Position numbers and translations under genes: made by a program. A stretch of DNA of 64,000 bases from Achromobacter sp. Root83 (GTDB lineage: Bacteria; Pseudomonadota; Gammaproteobacteria; Burkholderiales; Burkholderiaceae_B), in the NCBI RefSeq assembly GCF_001428845.1, contig NZ_LMIU01000009.1, forward strand, positions 102,510-166,509. The letters run 5' to 3'. Below are positions 18,074-26,288 of this stretch, piece after piece. How positions within the stretch are numbered: the stretch's first letter is position 1; every line of letters begins with the position of its first letter. The notes beneath the pieces were generated by a model. It had not been told where the DNA came from. It did not search any database and worked only from the letters and a program-made list of their open reading frames with translations.

Positions 18074-19459
18074 TTAAGCAGTCGACTTGTTCAGGGCCGC
18101 GAACTGCTGGGTCAGATAGTTGGCAGTGCCCTGTTGCTGCGAGACGAACTTGTCCAGCTGGACGAACTGGGCACGCATCATTTCAAGCGAGGCGTCGCTG
18201 GCTGCCTTGGCGCGGGTGTACTGATCCTTGACGCTGGCGATCGACTTGGCCAGGCCGTCTTCCCTGGTCTTGATCGAGCCATTGGTGCCGACGATGTCCT
18301 TGGTGGCCTTTTCGAAGTTGGCGGCCAGGCCGTCCTTGCCGGACAACATGCGGCTGACGTCCGCGCCATTGGACGCCAGGGCCTTGTCCAGCTTGGTCTG
18401 GTCCAGGGTCAGTTGGCGGGTCGTCGGATTGGTCGTGATGCCCAGGTCGGCCAGCGAACGCAAGGCGCCTTCCCCCGTCACGAACTGCAGCGCGCTGGTC
18501 AGCGACGACTGGATGCTGCGGGTCGTGCCGTCGCCGGTCAGGGGCTGGTTGGTCGCGGCGTCGGCGTCGAATGCCGTCAGGTTCTTGATCGTGGTCTGCA
18601 GCGTGTTGTAGGCGGTCACGAAACCCTGGATGGCCTTGCTGGCTACCGAGGGATCGCTTTCCAGCTTCAGCGTGATCGGCTTGCCGGCTTCCGTCTTGGC
18701 GCTCAGGTTCAGCGTCACGCCGTCGATGGCGGTCGAGATATTGTTGGTGCCGCTCTTGACCGTGATGCCGTTGATATCGATTTCGGCGTCGACGGCGGCG
18801 GTGGCCGTCATCTTGCTGTTGGCGGCATCGGTGCTGCTGTAGCTCAGGACGTTCTTCAGCGAATCTTCGCCCGTCACCGTAATGGACTTCACCGATGCCT
18901 GCACGCCGGTGTTCTTGGCGGTCAGCATCAGGTAGCTCTTGCCGTCGCCATCGGTGATGACGGTGGCGCGCACACCCAGGGTATCGTCGGCGTTGACCGC
19001 CTTGACGATGCCGTTGAGGGAGGTGTCGTCCTTCAGGTCGACGGTCTTCTTGGTGCCGTTGGACAGTTCGATTTCAAACTTGCCGGTGGCGCCATTGGAC
19101 GCTTTGCGGTCGGCCACGCTGCCCGATTGCAGGGTTTGCGAGGTGGCCACGCTGGTCACGTTGATCGTGTATTGACCCGCCACGGCGCCTTCGGCGGCCA
19201 CGGTCGCGGTCAGGGCGTCGCCGCCGGTCACGCTGCCTTTGACGGCGCCCATCGTTTCGGGCTTGCCGAGCAGGGCGGCAGCTTTCTGCACGGCTTCCAC
19301 CGCGCTCTTCAACTGACCGAAAGCCGTAACACGGGTTTCGAAGCTGGTTTGGCGGTTGGTGTACAGCTCGAGCTTCTTCTGTTCCGCTACCTGAAGATCC
19401 TTGAGAATGTCTTCCAGGGGCAGACCGGAAACCGAGCCCAGATTGGTGATGGAGGCCAT
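18074..19459 (-). CDS. fliD: Flagellar filament cap protein FliD
   Basis: FliD forms the cap at the filament tip and folds arriving flagellin. The N-terminal FliD domain begins ITNLGSVSGLPLEDILKDLQ; the C-terminal domain ends with heptads YTRAKAASDASLEMMRAQFV and QLDKFVSQQQGTANYLTQQF, the coiled coil needed for assembly. The central part is the variable, surface-exposed region. The length of 461 residues is normal. It precedes fliS and follows flaG, separated from flaG by 144 bp that contain an inverted repeat. Confidence 0.97.
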   Translation of the reverse strand: MASITNLGSVSGLPLEDILKDLQVAEQKKLELYTNRQTSFETRVTAFGQLKSAVEAVQKAAALLGKPETMGAVKGSVTGGDALTATVAAEGAVAGQYTINVTSVATSQTLQSGSVADRKASNGATGKFEIELSNGTKKTVDLKDDTSLNGIVKAVNADDTLGVRATVITDGDGKSYLMLTAKNTGVQASVKSITVTGEDSLKNVLSYSSTDAANSKMTATAAVDAEIDINGITVKSGTNNISTAIDGVTLNLSAKTEAGKPITLKLESDPSVASKAIQGFVTAYNTLQTTIKNLTAFDADAATNQPLTGDGTTRSIQSSLTSALQFVTGEGALRSLADLGITTNPTTRQLTLDQTKLDKALASNGADVSRMLSGKDGLAANFEKATKDIVGTNGSIKTREDGLAKSIASVKDQYTRAKAASDASLEMMRAQFVQLDKFVSQQQGTANYLTQQFAALNKSTA

Positions 19460-19560
19460 GTGAAATTCCTTCCTAACGATGCGATTCTGTCAAAAATATG
19501 ATGCCGGCGATCGGCCGGGTAAGGGCATAAGGCGGGCCTAATTCGGCGGTTTTCTTACCG

Positions 19561-19591
19561 AACGGTGTTCGAACGGATGGCGAACACCGTT
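19561..19591. repeat. Perfect 11-bp inverted repeat between flaG and fliD
   Basis: AACGGTGTTCG (19561-19571) and CGAACACCGTT (19581-19591) are exact inverse complements around a 9-base loop. In the direction of flaG-fliD transcription there is no T-run after it, so it is not a standard terminator for flaG. It may lower read-through or protect transcript ends, or be a binding site. Confidence 0.6.
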
Positions 19592-19603
19592 TTAAGTGCC
19601 GGA

Positions 19604-19981
19604 TCAGGCCGTAGTCTTTATGCCATTGCCTTGCATGTTCACAATCATTTTGGCGATTTTCAGCACGGTTTCGCTGGGGATCGTGCGAATTACGTCGCCG
19701 GACTCCGCGTCGACCACCGACACCACCACCTGGTGGACGTTGGGGTCTATTTCGAACTGAAGCTGGGTGGACCAGGCCTTCATCTGGTCGTTGATTTCGT
19801 CGAGCGCCTTTTCAAGGGGCAGCTTCTGCGCGTTGGACTGGTCCGAGGTCGCGCTGTCGGAGGTGCCGCTCTTCGTGCTCGCGGCCGCCGGCGTGGAGGT
19901 GGCGGCAGGGTCTGGCGCGACGGGGACGGTCGAAACCGATAACGGCGCGAACGATGCGGGGGCTAACGGGGTTACGGCCAT
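19604..19981 (-). CDS. flaG: Flagellar protein FlaG
   Basis: FlaG is a small cytoplasmic protein often next to fliD; it affects filament length in some species. The ATG at 19981 is chosen because GGAG precedes it by five bases; a GTG two codons earlier is less likely. The N-terminal half is low-complexity (Ala, Pro, Ser, Thr); the C-terminal half is the FlaG domain, with LQFEIDPNVHQVVVSVVDAE and GDVIRTIPSETVLKIAKMIV. A sigma-28 promoter candidate lies 66-92 bp upstream. Confidence 0.93.
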   Translation of the reverse strand: MAVTPLAPASFAPLSVSTVPVAPDPAATSTPAAASTKSGTSDSATSDQSNAQKLPLEKALDEINDQMKAWSTQLQFEIDPNVHQVVVSVVDAESGDVIRTIPSETVLKIAKMIVNMQGNGIKTTA

Positions 19982-20046
19982 GAACACTCCAACGGCGAGG
20001 AGGCGTCTCGGAGGAACGCGCTGTTTTCAGGGAATTCTCAGTTACC

Positions 20047-20073
20047 ATAACGACACGCCCGCAGGGAACTTTA
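20047..20073 (-). promoter_or_regulatory. Sigma-28 (FliA) promoter for flaG-fliD-fliS-fliT run
   Basis: On the minus strand the bases read TAAAGTTC, then 11 bases, then GTCGTTAT. The consensus is TAAAGTTT-N11-GCCGATAA; seven of eight and five of eight bases match and the spacing is exact. It points at flaG and is the best sigma-28 site I found. It lies 17 bp before the divergent IclR start at 20090. Confidence 0.75.
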
Positions 20074-20089
20074 GCCCCCGCGCCCGCGG

Positions 20090-20860
20090 ATGGTTCACGT
20101 GCTAAAGAGTTCGGATCGGGCAATGAGTGTCAAGACGGCGCTGCGAGTTATCGAAATCATCGAAACCTATGCCCGCGAGAAGCGCGCGCTGCCGCTGTCG
20201 GAGCTGGCCCGCCTGCTGGATGTCCCCGTTTCCAGTTGCCTGGCGCTGATCCGCACCCTGACCGGCTTGGGTTATCTCTATGAAACCGGGCGCCGGCAGG
20301 GTTACTACCCCACCGGGCGCCTCTTGGCCATGGCGCAGCGCATCGCGCGCGCCGACCCGGTCCTGGATCGCGTGTATCCCAGTCTCACCGAATTAAGGGA
20401 CGCCACGCGTGAAACCATCGTTTTCGCCAAGCTGGCCCAGGATGGCCGCGTGGTCTACCTGGATGTCCTGGATTCGCCGCATACGATCCGATACGCGCCT
20501 GTAGCCGGCGAGTTCAAGGACGTTCATGCAAATTCACTGGGGAAGGCGCTGATATCGGCGCTGGATGAACCAGCCCGCGAAACCCTGCTGGCCGGCATCG
20601 CCATGACACGCTACAACGACCGCACGCTGGTGACGCGGGACGCCTTGCTGGCGGACATCGAACTGTCGCGCCGGCGCGGGTGGTTCATGAACAGCGGGGA
20701 ATCCATCGCCGACGTCGGGGCCATCGCCTGGCCGGTCACGCTCTCCGGAGAGCGCTACGCCATTTCGGTGGGCGGTCCGATCTACCGGATCGAGCCGCAA
20801 CAGGAAGCCTATGCCCGCATCCTGCGGGCCGCCTGCACGGGGCTGGAACAGCAGGCCTGA
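20090..20860 (+). CDS. IclR-family transcriptional regulator
   Basis: This is a 256-residue IclR regulator. The N-terminal winged helix-turn-helix is at about residues 27-75 (LPLSELARLLDVPVSSCLAL), followed by the IclR effector domain with RETIVFAKLAQDGRVVYLDV and ANSLGKALISAL. An ATG at 20123 would remove 11 residues and give the more usual start MSVKTALRVIEI; neither start has a clear ribosome binding site. The gene faces the four-gene CoA operon at 20893-24742 and is its probable regulator. The 36-bp palindrome ahead of that operon is a candidate target. The effector is unknown. Confidence 0.9.
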   Translation: MVHVLKSSDRAMSVKTALRVIEIIETYAREKRALPLSELARLLDVPVSSCLALIRTLTGLGYLYETGRRQGYYPTGRLLAMAQRIARADPVLDRVYPSLTELRDATRETIVFAKLAQDGRVVYLDVLDSPHTIRYAPVAGEFKDVHANSLGKALISALDEPARETLLAGIAMTRYNDRTLVTRDALLADIELSRRRGWFMNSGESIADVGAIAWPVTLSGERYAISVGGPIYRIEPQQEAYARILRAACTGLEQQA

Positions 20861-20892
20861 CCCCCGCCGCTTGGCGGGCGGGAGTCGCGCGC

Positions 20893-22059
20893 TCAGTACG
20901 ACTTCGGCAGCCCGAGCACCTTCTCCGCGATGAAGCACATGATCAGTTGGGGGCTGACGGGCGCGATACGCGGGATGAAGCTCTCGCGCAGCAGCCGTTC
21001 CACGTGGTATTCCTTGGCGTAGCCCATGCCGCCCAGCGTCATCACGGCCGTCTGGCAGGCGTTGTAGCCCGCTTCGGCGGCCAGATACTTCGCCGAGTTG
21101 GCGTAAGGGCCGCAAGGCTTGCCGGCGTCGTACAGGCTGGCGGCCTTGAACACCATCAGGTCCGCGGCCTCCAGTTGCATCCACGCTTGCGCAAGCGGGT
21201 GCTGGATGCCCTGGTTCTGCCCGATGGGACGGCCGAACACGGTACGCTCGCCGGCGTACTTGACGGCCCGGTCCAGCGCCGCGCGGCCGATGCCCACCGC
21301 TTCCGCGGCGATCAAAATGCGCTCCGGGTTCAGGCCGTGCAGGATGTATTCGAACCCCCGGCCTTCCTCGCCGATGCGATCGGCGACCGGAATGCGCAGT
21401 CCGTCGATGAACAGCATGTTCGAGTCCACCGCCTTACGGCCCATTTTTTCGATCTCGCGCACCTCGATCTTCTCGCGGTCCAGGTCGGTGTAGAACAGCG
21501 ACAGGCCTTGCGTGGGCTTGTCCACCTCGGACAGCGGGGTGGTGCGCGCCAGCAGCAGCATCTTGCTGGCCACCTGCGCGGTGGATATCCAGATCTTCCG
21601 TCCGTGCACGATGTACTCGTCGCCCTGGCGCACGGCGCGGGTGCTGAGCTTGGTCGTATCCAGGCCGGCATCGGGTTCGGTGACGGCGAAGCAGGCCTTC
21701 TCGCGGCCGGCGATCAGGGGCTCGAGCCAGCGGCCGCGCTGCTCGTCGCTGCCGAACACCACGACGGGGTTCAGGCCGAAGATGTTCATGTGGACGGCGG
21801 AGGCTCCGGTGAAACCGGCGCCCGACGCGGCAATGGTCTGCATCATCAACGCGGCCTCGGTCATGCCCAGGCCCGCGCCGCCGTACTCCTGCGGCATGGC
21901 GATCCCCAGCCAGCCGTCGCGGGCCAGGTCGGCGTGCAACGGTTCCGGAAAGCCGCCTTCGCGGTCGCGTTCCAGCCAGTATTCGTCGGGATAACGGTCG
22001 CAGATGCGGGAAACGGCGTCGCGCAAAGCCAACTGATCGGGGGTGAATTCAAAGTCCAT
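20893..22059 (-). CDS. Acyl-CoA dehydrogenase family protein
   Basis: This flavoprotein would oxidise an acyl-CoA at alpha-beta, passing electrons to electron-transfer flavoprotein. The 388-residue product starts MDFEFTPDQLALRDAVSRIC and has the middle-domain FAVTEPDAGLDTTKLSTRAV and the C-terminal MTLGGMGYAKEYHVERLLRE, which are family marks. At the site where many members have IYEGT with the catalytic Glu, this protein has RIAPVSPQ instead, so the base must come from elsewhere or the reaction may differ. It overlaps the CoA-transferase by 11 bp and ends the operon. The substrate cannot be told; it is probably the acid activated by the CoA-transferase. Confidence 0.92.
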   Translation of the reverse strand: MDFEFTPDQLALRDAVSRICDRYPDEYWLERDREGGFPEPLHADLARDGWLGIAMPQEYGGAGLGMTEAALMMQTIAASGAGFTGASAVHMNIFGLNPVVVFGSDEQRGRWLEPLIAGREKACFAVTEPDAGLDTTKLSTRAVRQGDEYIVHGRKIWISTAQVASKMLLLARTTPLSEVDKPTQGLSLFYTDLDREKIEVREIEKMGRKAVDSNMLFIDGLRIPVADRIGEEGRGFEYILHGLNPERILIAAEAVGIGRAALDRAVKYAGERTVFGRPIGQNQGIQHPLAQAWMQLEAADLMVFKAASLYDAGKPCGPYANSAKYLAAEAGYNACQTAVMTLGGMGYAKEYHVERLLRESFIPRIAPVSPQLIMCFIAEKVLGLPKSY

Positions 22060-23290
22060 CTTCGTTTCCGTCTTGGGTAATGCCGCGGGCGACCATGGCG
22101 TCGATGCGGTCCGGCGGGTAGCCGGCCTCGGCCAGCACTTCGCGGCTGTGCTGGCCCAGCCTTGGGGCGGGGCGGCGTATGGATGTCGGGGTGCCTTCAT
22201 ACCGGCCCAGCGGGGCGGTGGTGCGGATCCGGCCTTCCGAGGGGTGGTCCATTTCCTGGATGAAGCCGGTGGCGGCCAGATGTTCGTCCTGGAGCAGTCC
22301 GTCGACCGTGTAGAGCTGCGAGGCGGGAATGTCCGCCCGCGCCAGATCGTCCAGCCAATCCTGGCTGGGACGCGTGGCGATCACATCGGCCACGAAGGCA
22401 TAGACTTCGCCGATGTTCGCGGCGCGCGCGCCGTGCGTGCAGAAGCGCGGGTCTTGCGACAGTTCGGGCCGGCCGATCAGGCCGAAGAAATTGCGCCAAT
22501 GCTTGTCGTTGTAGATCAGCAGGCAGATGTAGCCGTCGGCCGTCGCGTAAGGCCGGCGATGCGGCGCCAGGAGGCGCGCGTATCCCGTCGGCCCCAGTGG
22601 GGGCTCGAAGGTGGCGCCGCCCAGATGGTCGCCCAGGACCAGGTGGGCCATCCCTTCGAACATGGGAATCTCCACCTGCTGGCCGCGGCCGCGGGTCCTG
22701 GCGCTGAGCACCGCCGACACCAGCGCGATGCCCACGTGCAGCCCGACCGTGCGGTCGGCCAGCGTCAGCGGCGCGTATCGGGGCACGTCGCCGCTTTGCT
22801 GGGCGGACAGCGCGGCGATGCCGGTCTGGCCTTGAATAAGGTCGTCGTAGGCCGGGCGGCCGGCATAGGGGCCGGCCTCGCCAAAACCATAGGCGCCCAC
22901 ATACACGATGCGTGGGTTGCGGGCGGCTACTGCGTCATAGGACAGGCCCAGACGCGCCATCGCCTGCGGACGGATGTTGTAGAGCAGCGCGTCGCAGCTT
23001 TCGGCCAGCTTGAGGCAGGCCGCCAGGCCTTCCGGGGTCTTCAGATCCAGCACGATGGACCGCTTGTTGCGGTTCAGATGCAGGTAGAGGTGCCCCATGC
23101 CAGGGTTGCGCATGGGGCCGACGGCCCGCATGTTGTCGCCGGCGGGCGACTCCACCTTGATCACGTCCGCGCCCAGGTCGGCCAGCACCTGGGTGGCGTA
23201 CGGCCCCATCACGACTGAACTGAGATCCAGGATGCGCACGCCGCTCAACGGGCCGGCGACAGGCGTATCGGGGATGGGCTGGTCCATCAT
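22049..23290 (-). CDS. CaiB/BaiF (type III) CoA-transferase
   Basis: The product, 413 residues, belongs to the class III CoA-transferases, which move CoA between carboxylic acids through an aspartyl-CoA intermediate. The N-terminal LDLSSVVMGPYATQVLADLG, then ADVIKVESPAGDNMR and LNRNKRSIVLDLKTPEG, are diagnostic. The catalytic Asp is probably the one in GPYAGRPAYDDLIQGQ. The start codon ATG at 23290 overlaps the stop of the TctC gene (ATGA), and a second ATG follows at once. It probably activates a carboxylic acid for the acyl-CoA dehydrogenase downstream. Confidence 0.94.
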   Translation of the reverse strand: MMDQPIPDTPVAGPLSGVRILDLSSVVMGPYATQVLADLGADVIKVESPAGDNMRAVGPMRNPGMGHLYLHLNRNKRSIVLDLKTPEGLAACLKLAESCDALLYNIRPQAMARLGLSYDAVAARNPRIVYVGAYGFGEAGPYAGRPAYDDLIQGQTGIAALSAQQSGDVPRYAPLTLADRTVGLHVGIALVSAVLSARTRGRGQQVEIPMFEGMAHLVLGDHLGGATFEPPLGPTGYARLLAPHRRPYATADGYICLLIYNDKHWRNFFGLIGRPELSQDPRFCTHGARAANIGEVYAFVADVIATRPSQDWLDDLARADIPASQLYTVDGLLQDEHLAATGFIQEMDHPSEGRIRTTAPLGRYEGTPTSIRRPAPRLGQHSREVLAEAGYPPDRIDAMVARGITQDGNEDGL

Positions 23291-24258
23291 TGCGGTTCGA
23301 TCCCCGCGTCGCGGATCAGCTTGCCCCACAGGTCGCGCTGTTCGCTGACGAACTGGGCGAAGGCTTCGGGGGTGCTGGAGAAGGCGTCGAAGCCCAGGCC
23401 AGCCAAGCGCTTTTTCACGTCGGGCTTGGCCACCACCTGGTTGATGGCGGCGTTCAGCTTGGCCACGATCTCGGGCGGCATGCCCGCCGGGCCAAAATAG
23501 CCGTTCCACGAATTCAGATCGAAGTCCGGCACGCCCGACTCAGCCATGGAAGGCAGGTCCGGCACGATGGTGCTGCGCTCCGCCGTGGACACGGCCAGCG
23601 CCCGCAACTGGCCGGACTGCACGAAGGGCAGGCCCGAGGCCAGGTCGGTGAACATGAAATCCACCTGGCCCCCGACCACGTCGGTCAGGCTCTGGGGCGT
23701 GCCTTTATAAGGTACGTGCAGGATGTCGATCTTGGCGCGGTTGGCCAGGGTGGCCCCAGCCACGATGCCCGTGCTGTTGCCGCTGGCGTAAGTGATGCGG
23801 CCCGGATTCTTCTTTGCATCCGCCACCAGGTCGCCCACGGTTTTCCAGGGACGCTTCGGATTCACCACCAGAAGGAAGGGCAGGTTGCCGCCGCGGGCGA
23901 TCGGGGTGAAGTCCTTGACCGGATCGTACGGCACGTTCTTCATCAGCCACGGAGCGGCCGAATGCGAGGTGTTGGTCGTGACGAACAGCGTGTAGCCATC
24001 GGGCTTGGCCCGCGCGACGTAGTTGGCCGCGATGGTCGCGTTGGCGCCGGGCTTGTTTTCCACCACGATCTGCTGGCCCAGGATGGCGGACAGCTCGGAA
24101 CCGAAGATCCGTCCTACGGCGTCCGTTCCTGAACCGGCGGGGAAGGGCACGATCAGGGTGATCGGCTTGGAGGGGTAGTCGGCGGCATGGGCGGCGGGGG
24201 CGGCCATCATGGCTGCGCCGCTGACCAGCACGGCGCCTAGCAGGCGTGAAGGTTGCAT
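23287..24258 (-). CDS. TctC/Bug-family periplasmic binding protein
   Basis: This is a 323-residue extracytoplasmic solute receptor. The N-terminal 25 residues are a Sec signal peptide ending AAPAAHAADYPSKPI. Family marks are ITLIVPFPAGSGTDAVGRI, VVENKPGANATIAANYVA and ILHVPYKGTPQSLTDVVGGQ. These proteins usually bind carboxylic acids. No TctA/TctB membrane partner is seen nearby, as is usual for most Bug proteins in this bacterial group. It is the second gene of a four-gene operon and probably captures the acid that the CoA-transferase then activates. Confidence 0.95.
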   Translation of the reverse strand: MQPSRLLGAVLVSGAAMMAAPAAHAADYPSKPITLIVPFPAGSGTDAVGRIFGSELSAILGQQIVVENKPGANATIAANYVARAKPDGYTLFVTTNTSHSAAPWLMKNVPYDPVKDFTPIARGGNLPFLLVVNPKRPWKTVGDLVADAKKNPGRITYASGNSTGIVAGATLANRAKIDILHVPYKGTPQSLTDVVGGQVDFMFTDLASGLPFVQSGQLRALAVSTAERSTIVPDLPSMAESGVPDFDLNSWNGYFGPAGMPPEIVAKLNAAINQVVAKPDVKKRLAGLGFDAFSSTPEAFAQFVSEQRDLWGKLIRDAGIEPQ

Positions 24259-24325
24259 GGGTTTGTCTCCTGTGTTTTCAAGGTTCGGTGCGGCTTCTGC
24301 GGCCGCTGCCGGTTACAGCGCCGCA

Positions 24326-24742
24326 TCAAGCGGCAGGGGGTGGCGCCGGGAAGTCGCGGATCACGCGGTCGGGGGATTCTTCATACGGAGGCGTGTAGAT
24401 GACCAGCAGGCGGGCTGGCTCTTCGCTGGTCACGGTGAAGACGTGGGGAATGTCGGGCGGGAAGTAACAGCAGTCGCCCGGCCCCATGTCGGCCCATTCG
24501 TCCTGGACCTGGGCGCGGGCAGTTCCCGAAATCAGATAGCAGACCTGTTCGATGCCGGGGTGCGCATGCGGCAGGGCGCCTTTGCCCTTGTCGATGACGC
24601 CCAGCAGAACTTCGACGCCACGGGCGCCCACCGTGTCCGGGCCAATGAGCCGGCGGTTGAGCGTGCCGGTGTGGTTCGCGGGGTGGTAGCCCGGCACGTC
24701 GGCCTCCCGGACCAGCCATGCAGGGGTCTTGCGCTGCGTCAT
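24326..24742 (-). CDS. Single-domain cupin protein
   Basis: The product has 138 residues and one cupin domain. Metal-binding residues are visible: LPHAHPGIEQVCYLISGTA gives HxH and Glu of motif 1, and FPPDIPHVF gives the His of motif 2. This resembles small cupins found next to catabolic and uptake genes, some of which are dioxygenases or isomerases; the reaction cannot be predicted. It is first in the operon and is preceded by a 36-bp palindrome at 24757-24792. Confidence 0.85.
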   Translation of the reverse strand: MTQRKTPAWLVREADVPGYHPANHTGTLNRRLIGPDTVGARGVEVLLGVIDKGKGALPHAHPGIEQVCYLISGTARAQVQDEWADMGPGDCCYFPPDIPHVFTVTSEEPARLLVIYTPPYEESPDRVIRDFPAPPPAA

Positions 24743-24756
24743 GTCGCTTCCTTTAA

Positions 24757-24792
24757 TTTTTCATACATGAATTTATTTTCACGTATGAAAAA
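24757..24792. promoter_or_regulatory. 36-bp near-perfect palindrome, candidate operator
   Basis: The arms TTTTTCATACATGAA (24757-24771) and TTCACGTATGAAAAA (24778-24792) match as inverse complements at 14 of 15 positions around a 6-base AT-rich centre. It starts 15 bp upstream of the cupin start codon and is far richer in A and T than its surroundings. A homodimeric or tetrameric regulator is likely to bind here; the IclR protein at 20090-20860 is the best candidate. It could also act on folC on the other side. Confidence 0.7.
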
Positions 24793-24905
24793 AACATCGG
24801 CAAGCAATTTTTCGATGCGGATACCGTGCCGCGCTCTAGGGGATTAGGGAAAACACCGTGCGCGCACTGCTAAAATCCAAGGCTGACCTTACTCTCGCCC
24901 CCGCC

Positions 24906-26216
24906 ATGTCTTCTGCCCGCACGCCCGACGCTTCCGCCACCCTGTCCGATTGGCTGCAGTACCTGGAGTCCATCCACGCCACGGCGATCGACATGGGCCT
25001 GGATCGGGTGCGCGAGGTGGCCGGCCGCATGGGCCTGGAGCTGTCCGGCGTGAAATTCGTCGTGGGCGGCACCAATGGCAAGGGCTCCACCTGTGCCATG
25101 CTCGAGGCCATCCTGCTGGCCGCGGGCTACAAGGTCGGCCTGTATACCTCCCCCCACCTGATCGATTTCAACGAGCGCGCGCGCGTCAATGGCCAGATAG
25201 CCACCGACCAGGAACTGATCGCCCAGTTTCAGGCGGTCGAGGCGGCCCGCGGCGACGTGTCTCTCACTTACTTCGAATTCACCACCCTGGCCATTCTGCG
25301 CCTGTTCTCGCAGACCCGGCTTGACGCCGTCGTCCTTGAGGTGGGCCTGGGCGGCCGCCTGGATGCCGTGAACATCGTCGATGCAGATTGCTCCATCGTC
25401 ACCAGCGTCGACCTGGACCACACCGACTGGCTGGGCGACACGCGCGAGATAATCGGTTTCGAGAAAGCGCATATCTACCGTGCCGGCCGGCCCGCCATTT
25501 GCAGCGATCCGGTGCCGCCGCAATCGCTGCTGGACTATGTGGAAACCATTGGCGCGGACCTGTGGCTCTTTGGGCGCGACTACAACTATTCGGGCGACCG
25601 CCAGCAATGGGCCTTCGGCGGACGGGAACAGCGCCGCAGCGCGTTGGCCTATCCGGCCTTGCGCGGCGCCAACCAGCTTCTGAACGCCTCGGCCGCGCTG
25701 GCCGCCCTGGAGTCCGTGCGCGATCGCCTGCCGGTGCAGCAACAGGCCGTGCGGCTGGGGCTGCTGCAGGCGTCGCTGCCCGGCCGTTTCCAGATCCTGC
25801 CGGGCCAGCCCACGGTGATCCTGGACGTGGCGCACAACCCGCACGCCGCCGCCGTGCTGGCGCAGAACCTGGACAACATGGGGTTTCATCCCTATACCCA
25901 CGCGGTGTTCGGGATGCTGAACGACAAGGACCTGGCCGGCGTCGTGGCCAAGCTGGGTTCGCGCGTGGACCACTGGTACTGCGCCGGCCTGCCCGGGCCG
26001 CGCGGCACCCCCGGCCAGGCGCTCGCGGACCAGGTTGCCGCCGCGCTGCCGCCTTCGCCCGCGGGGGGCGAAAGCCCCTCCATCGCCGCCTACGCGGATC
26101 CTGCCCAGGCCTTTGCCGCGGCGCGCGAACGGGCAGGGGAGAATGATAGAATCGTGGTGTTCGGGTCGTTTCTCACCGTAGCCTCGGTTTTGCAGGCTCT
26201 GGGTCGCAAGGCATAG
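24906..26216 (+). CDS. folC: Bifunctional folylpolyglutamate/dihydrofolate synthase
   Basis: FolC adds glutamate to dihydropteroate and to folates. The ATP loop is GGTNGKGSTCAMLEAILLAA, and GLYTSPHLIDFNERARVNG and LEVGLGGRLDAVNIVDAD are family motifs; ILDVAHNPHAAAVL lies in the C-terminal Mur-ligase-like domain. I use the ATG at 24906 (436 residues). The frame is open back to a GTG at 24858, but the TAAAAT at 24871-24876 looks like a -10 box, which would put the transcript start after that GTG. The 452-residue reading remains possible. An antisense frame of 735 codons covers this gene but is a shadow. Confidence 0.95.
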   Translation: MSSARTPDASATLSDWLQYLESIHATAIDMGLDRVREVAGRMGLELSGVKFVVGGTNGKGSTCAMLEAILLAAGYKVGLYTSPHLIDFNERARVNGQIATDQELIAQFQAVEAARGDVSLTYFEFTTLAILRLFSQTRLDAVVLEVGLGGRLDAVNIVDADCSIVTSVDLDHTDWLGDTREIIGFEKAHIYRAGRPAICSDPVPPQSLLDYVETIGADLWLFGRDYNYSGDRQQWAFGGREQRRSALAYPALRGANQLLNASAALAALESVRDRLPVQQQAVRLGLLQASLPGRFQILPGQPTVILDVAHNPHAAAVLAQNLDNMGFHPYTHAVFGMLNDKDLAGVVAKLGSRVDHWYCAGLPGPRGTPGQALADQVAAALPPSPAGGESPSIAAYADPAQAFAAARERAGENDRIVVFGSFLTVASVLQALGRKA

Positions 26217-26288
26217 GCAAATCGGGCCAATCGCGTGGTGGCGGCCCGCCGCCGTATTGCCGCAAGGCGCCGCAAGGAATTCTCTTCC

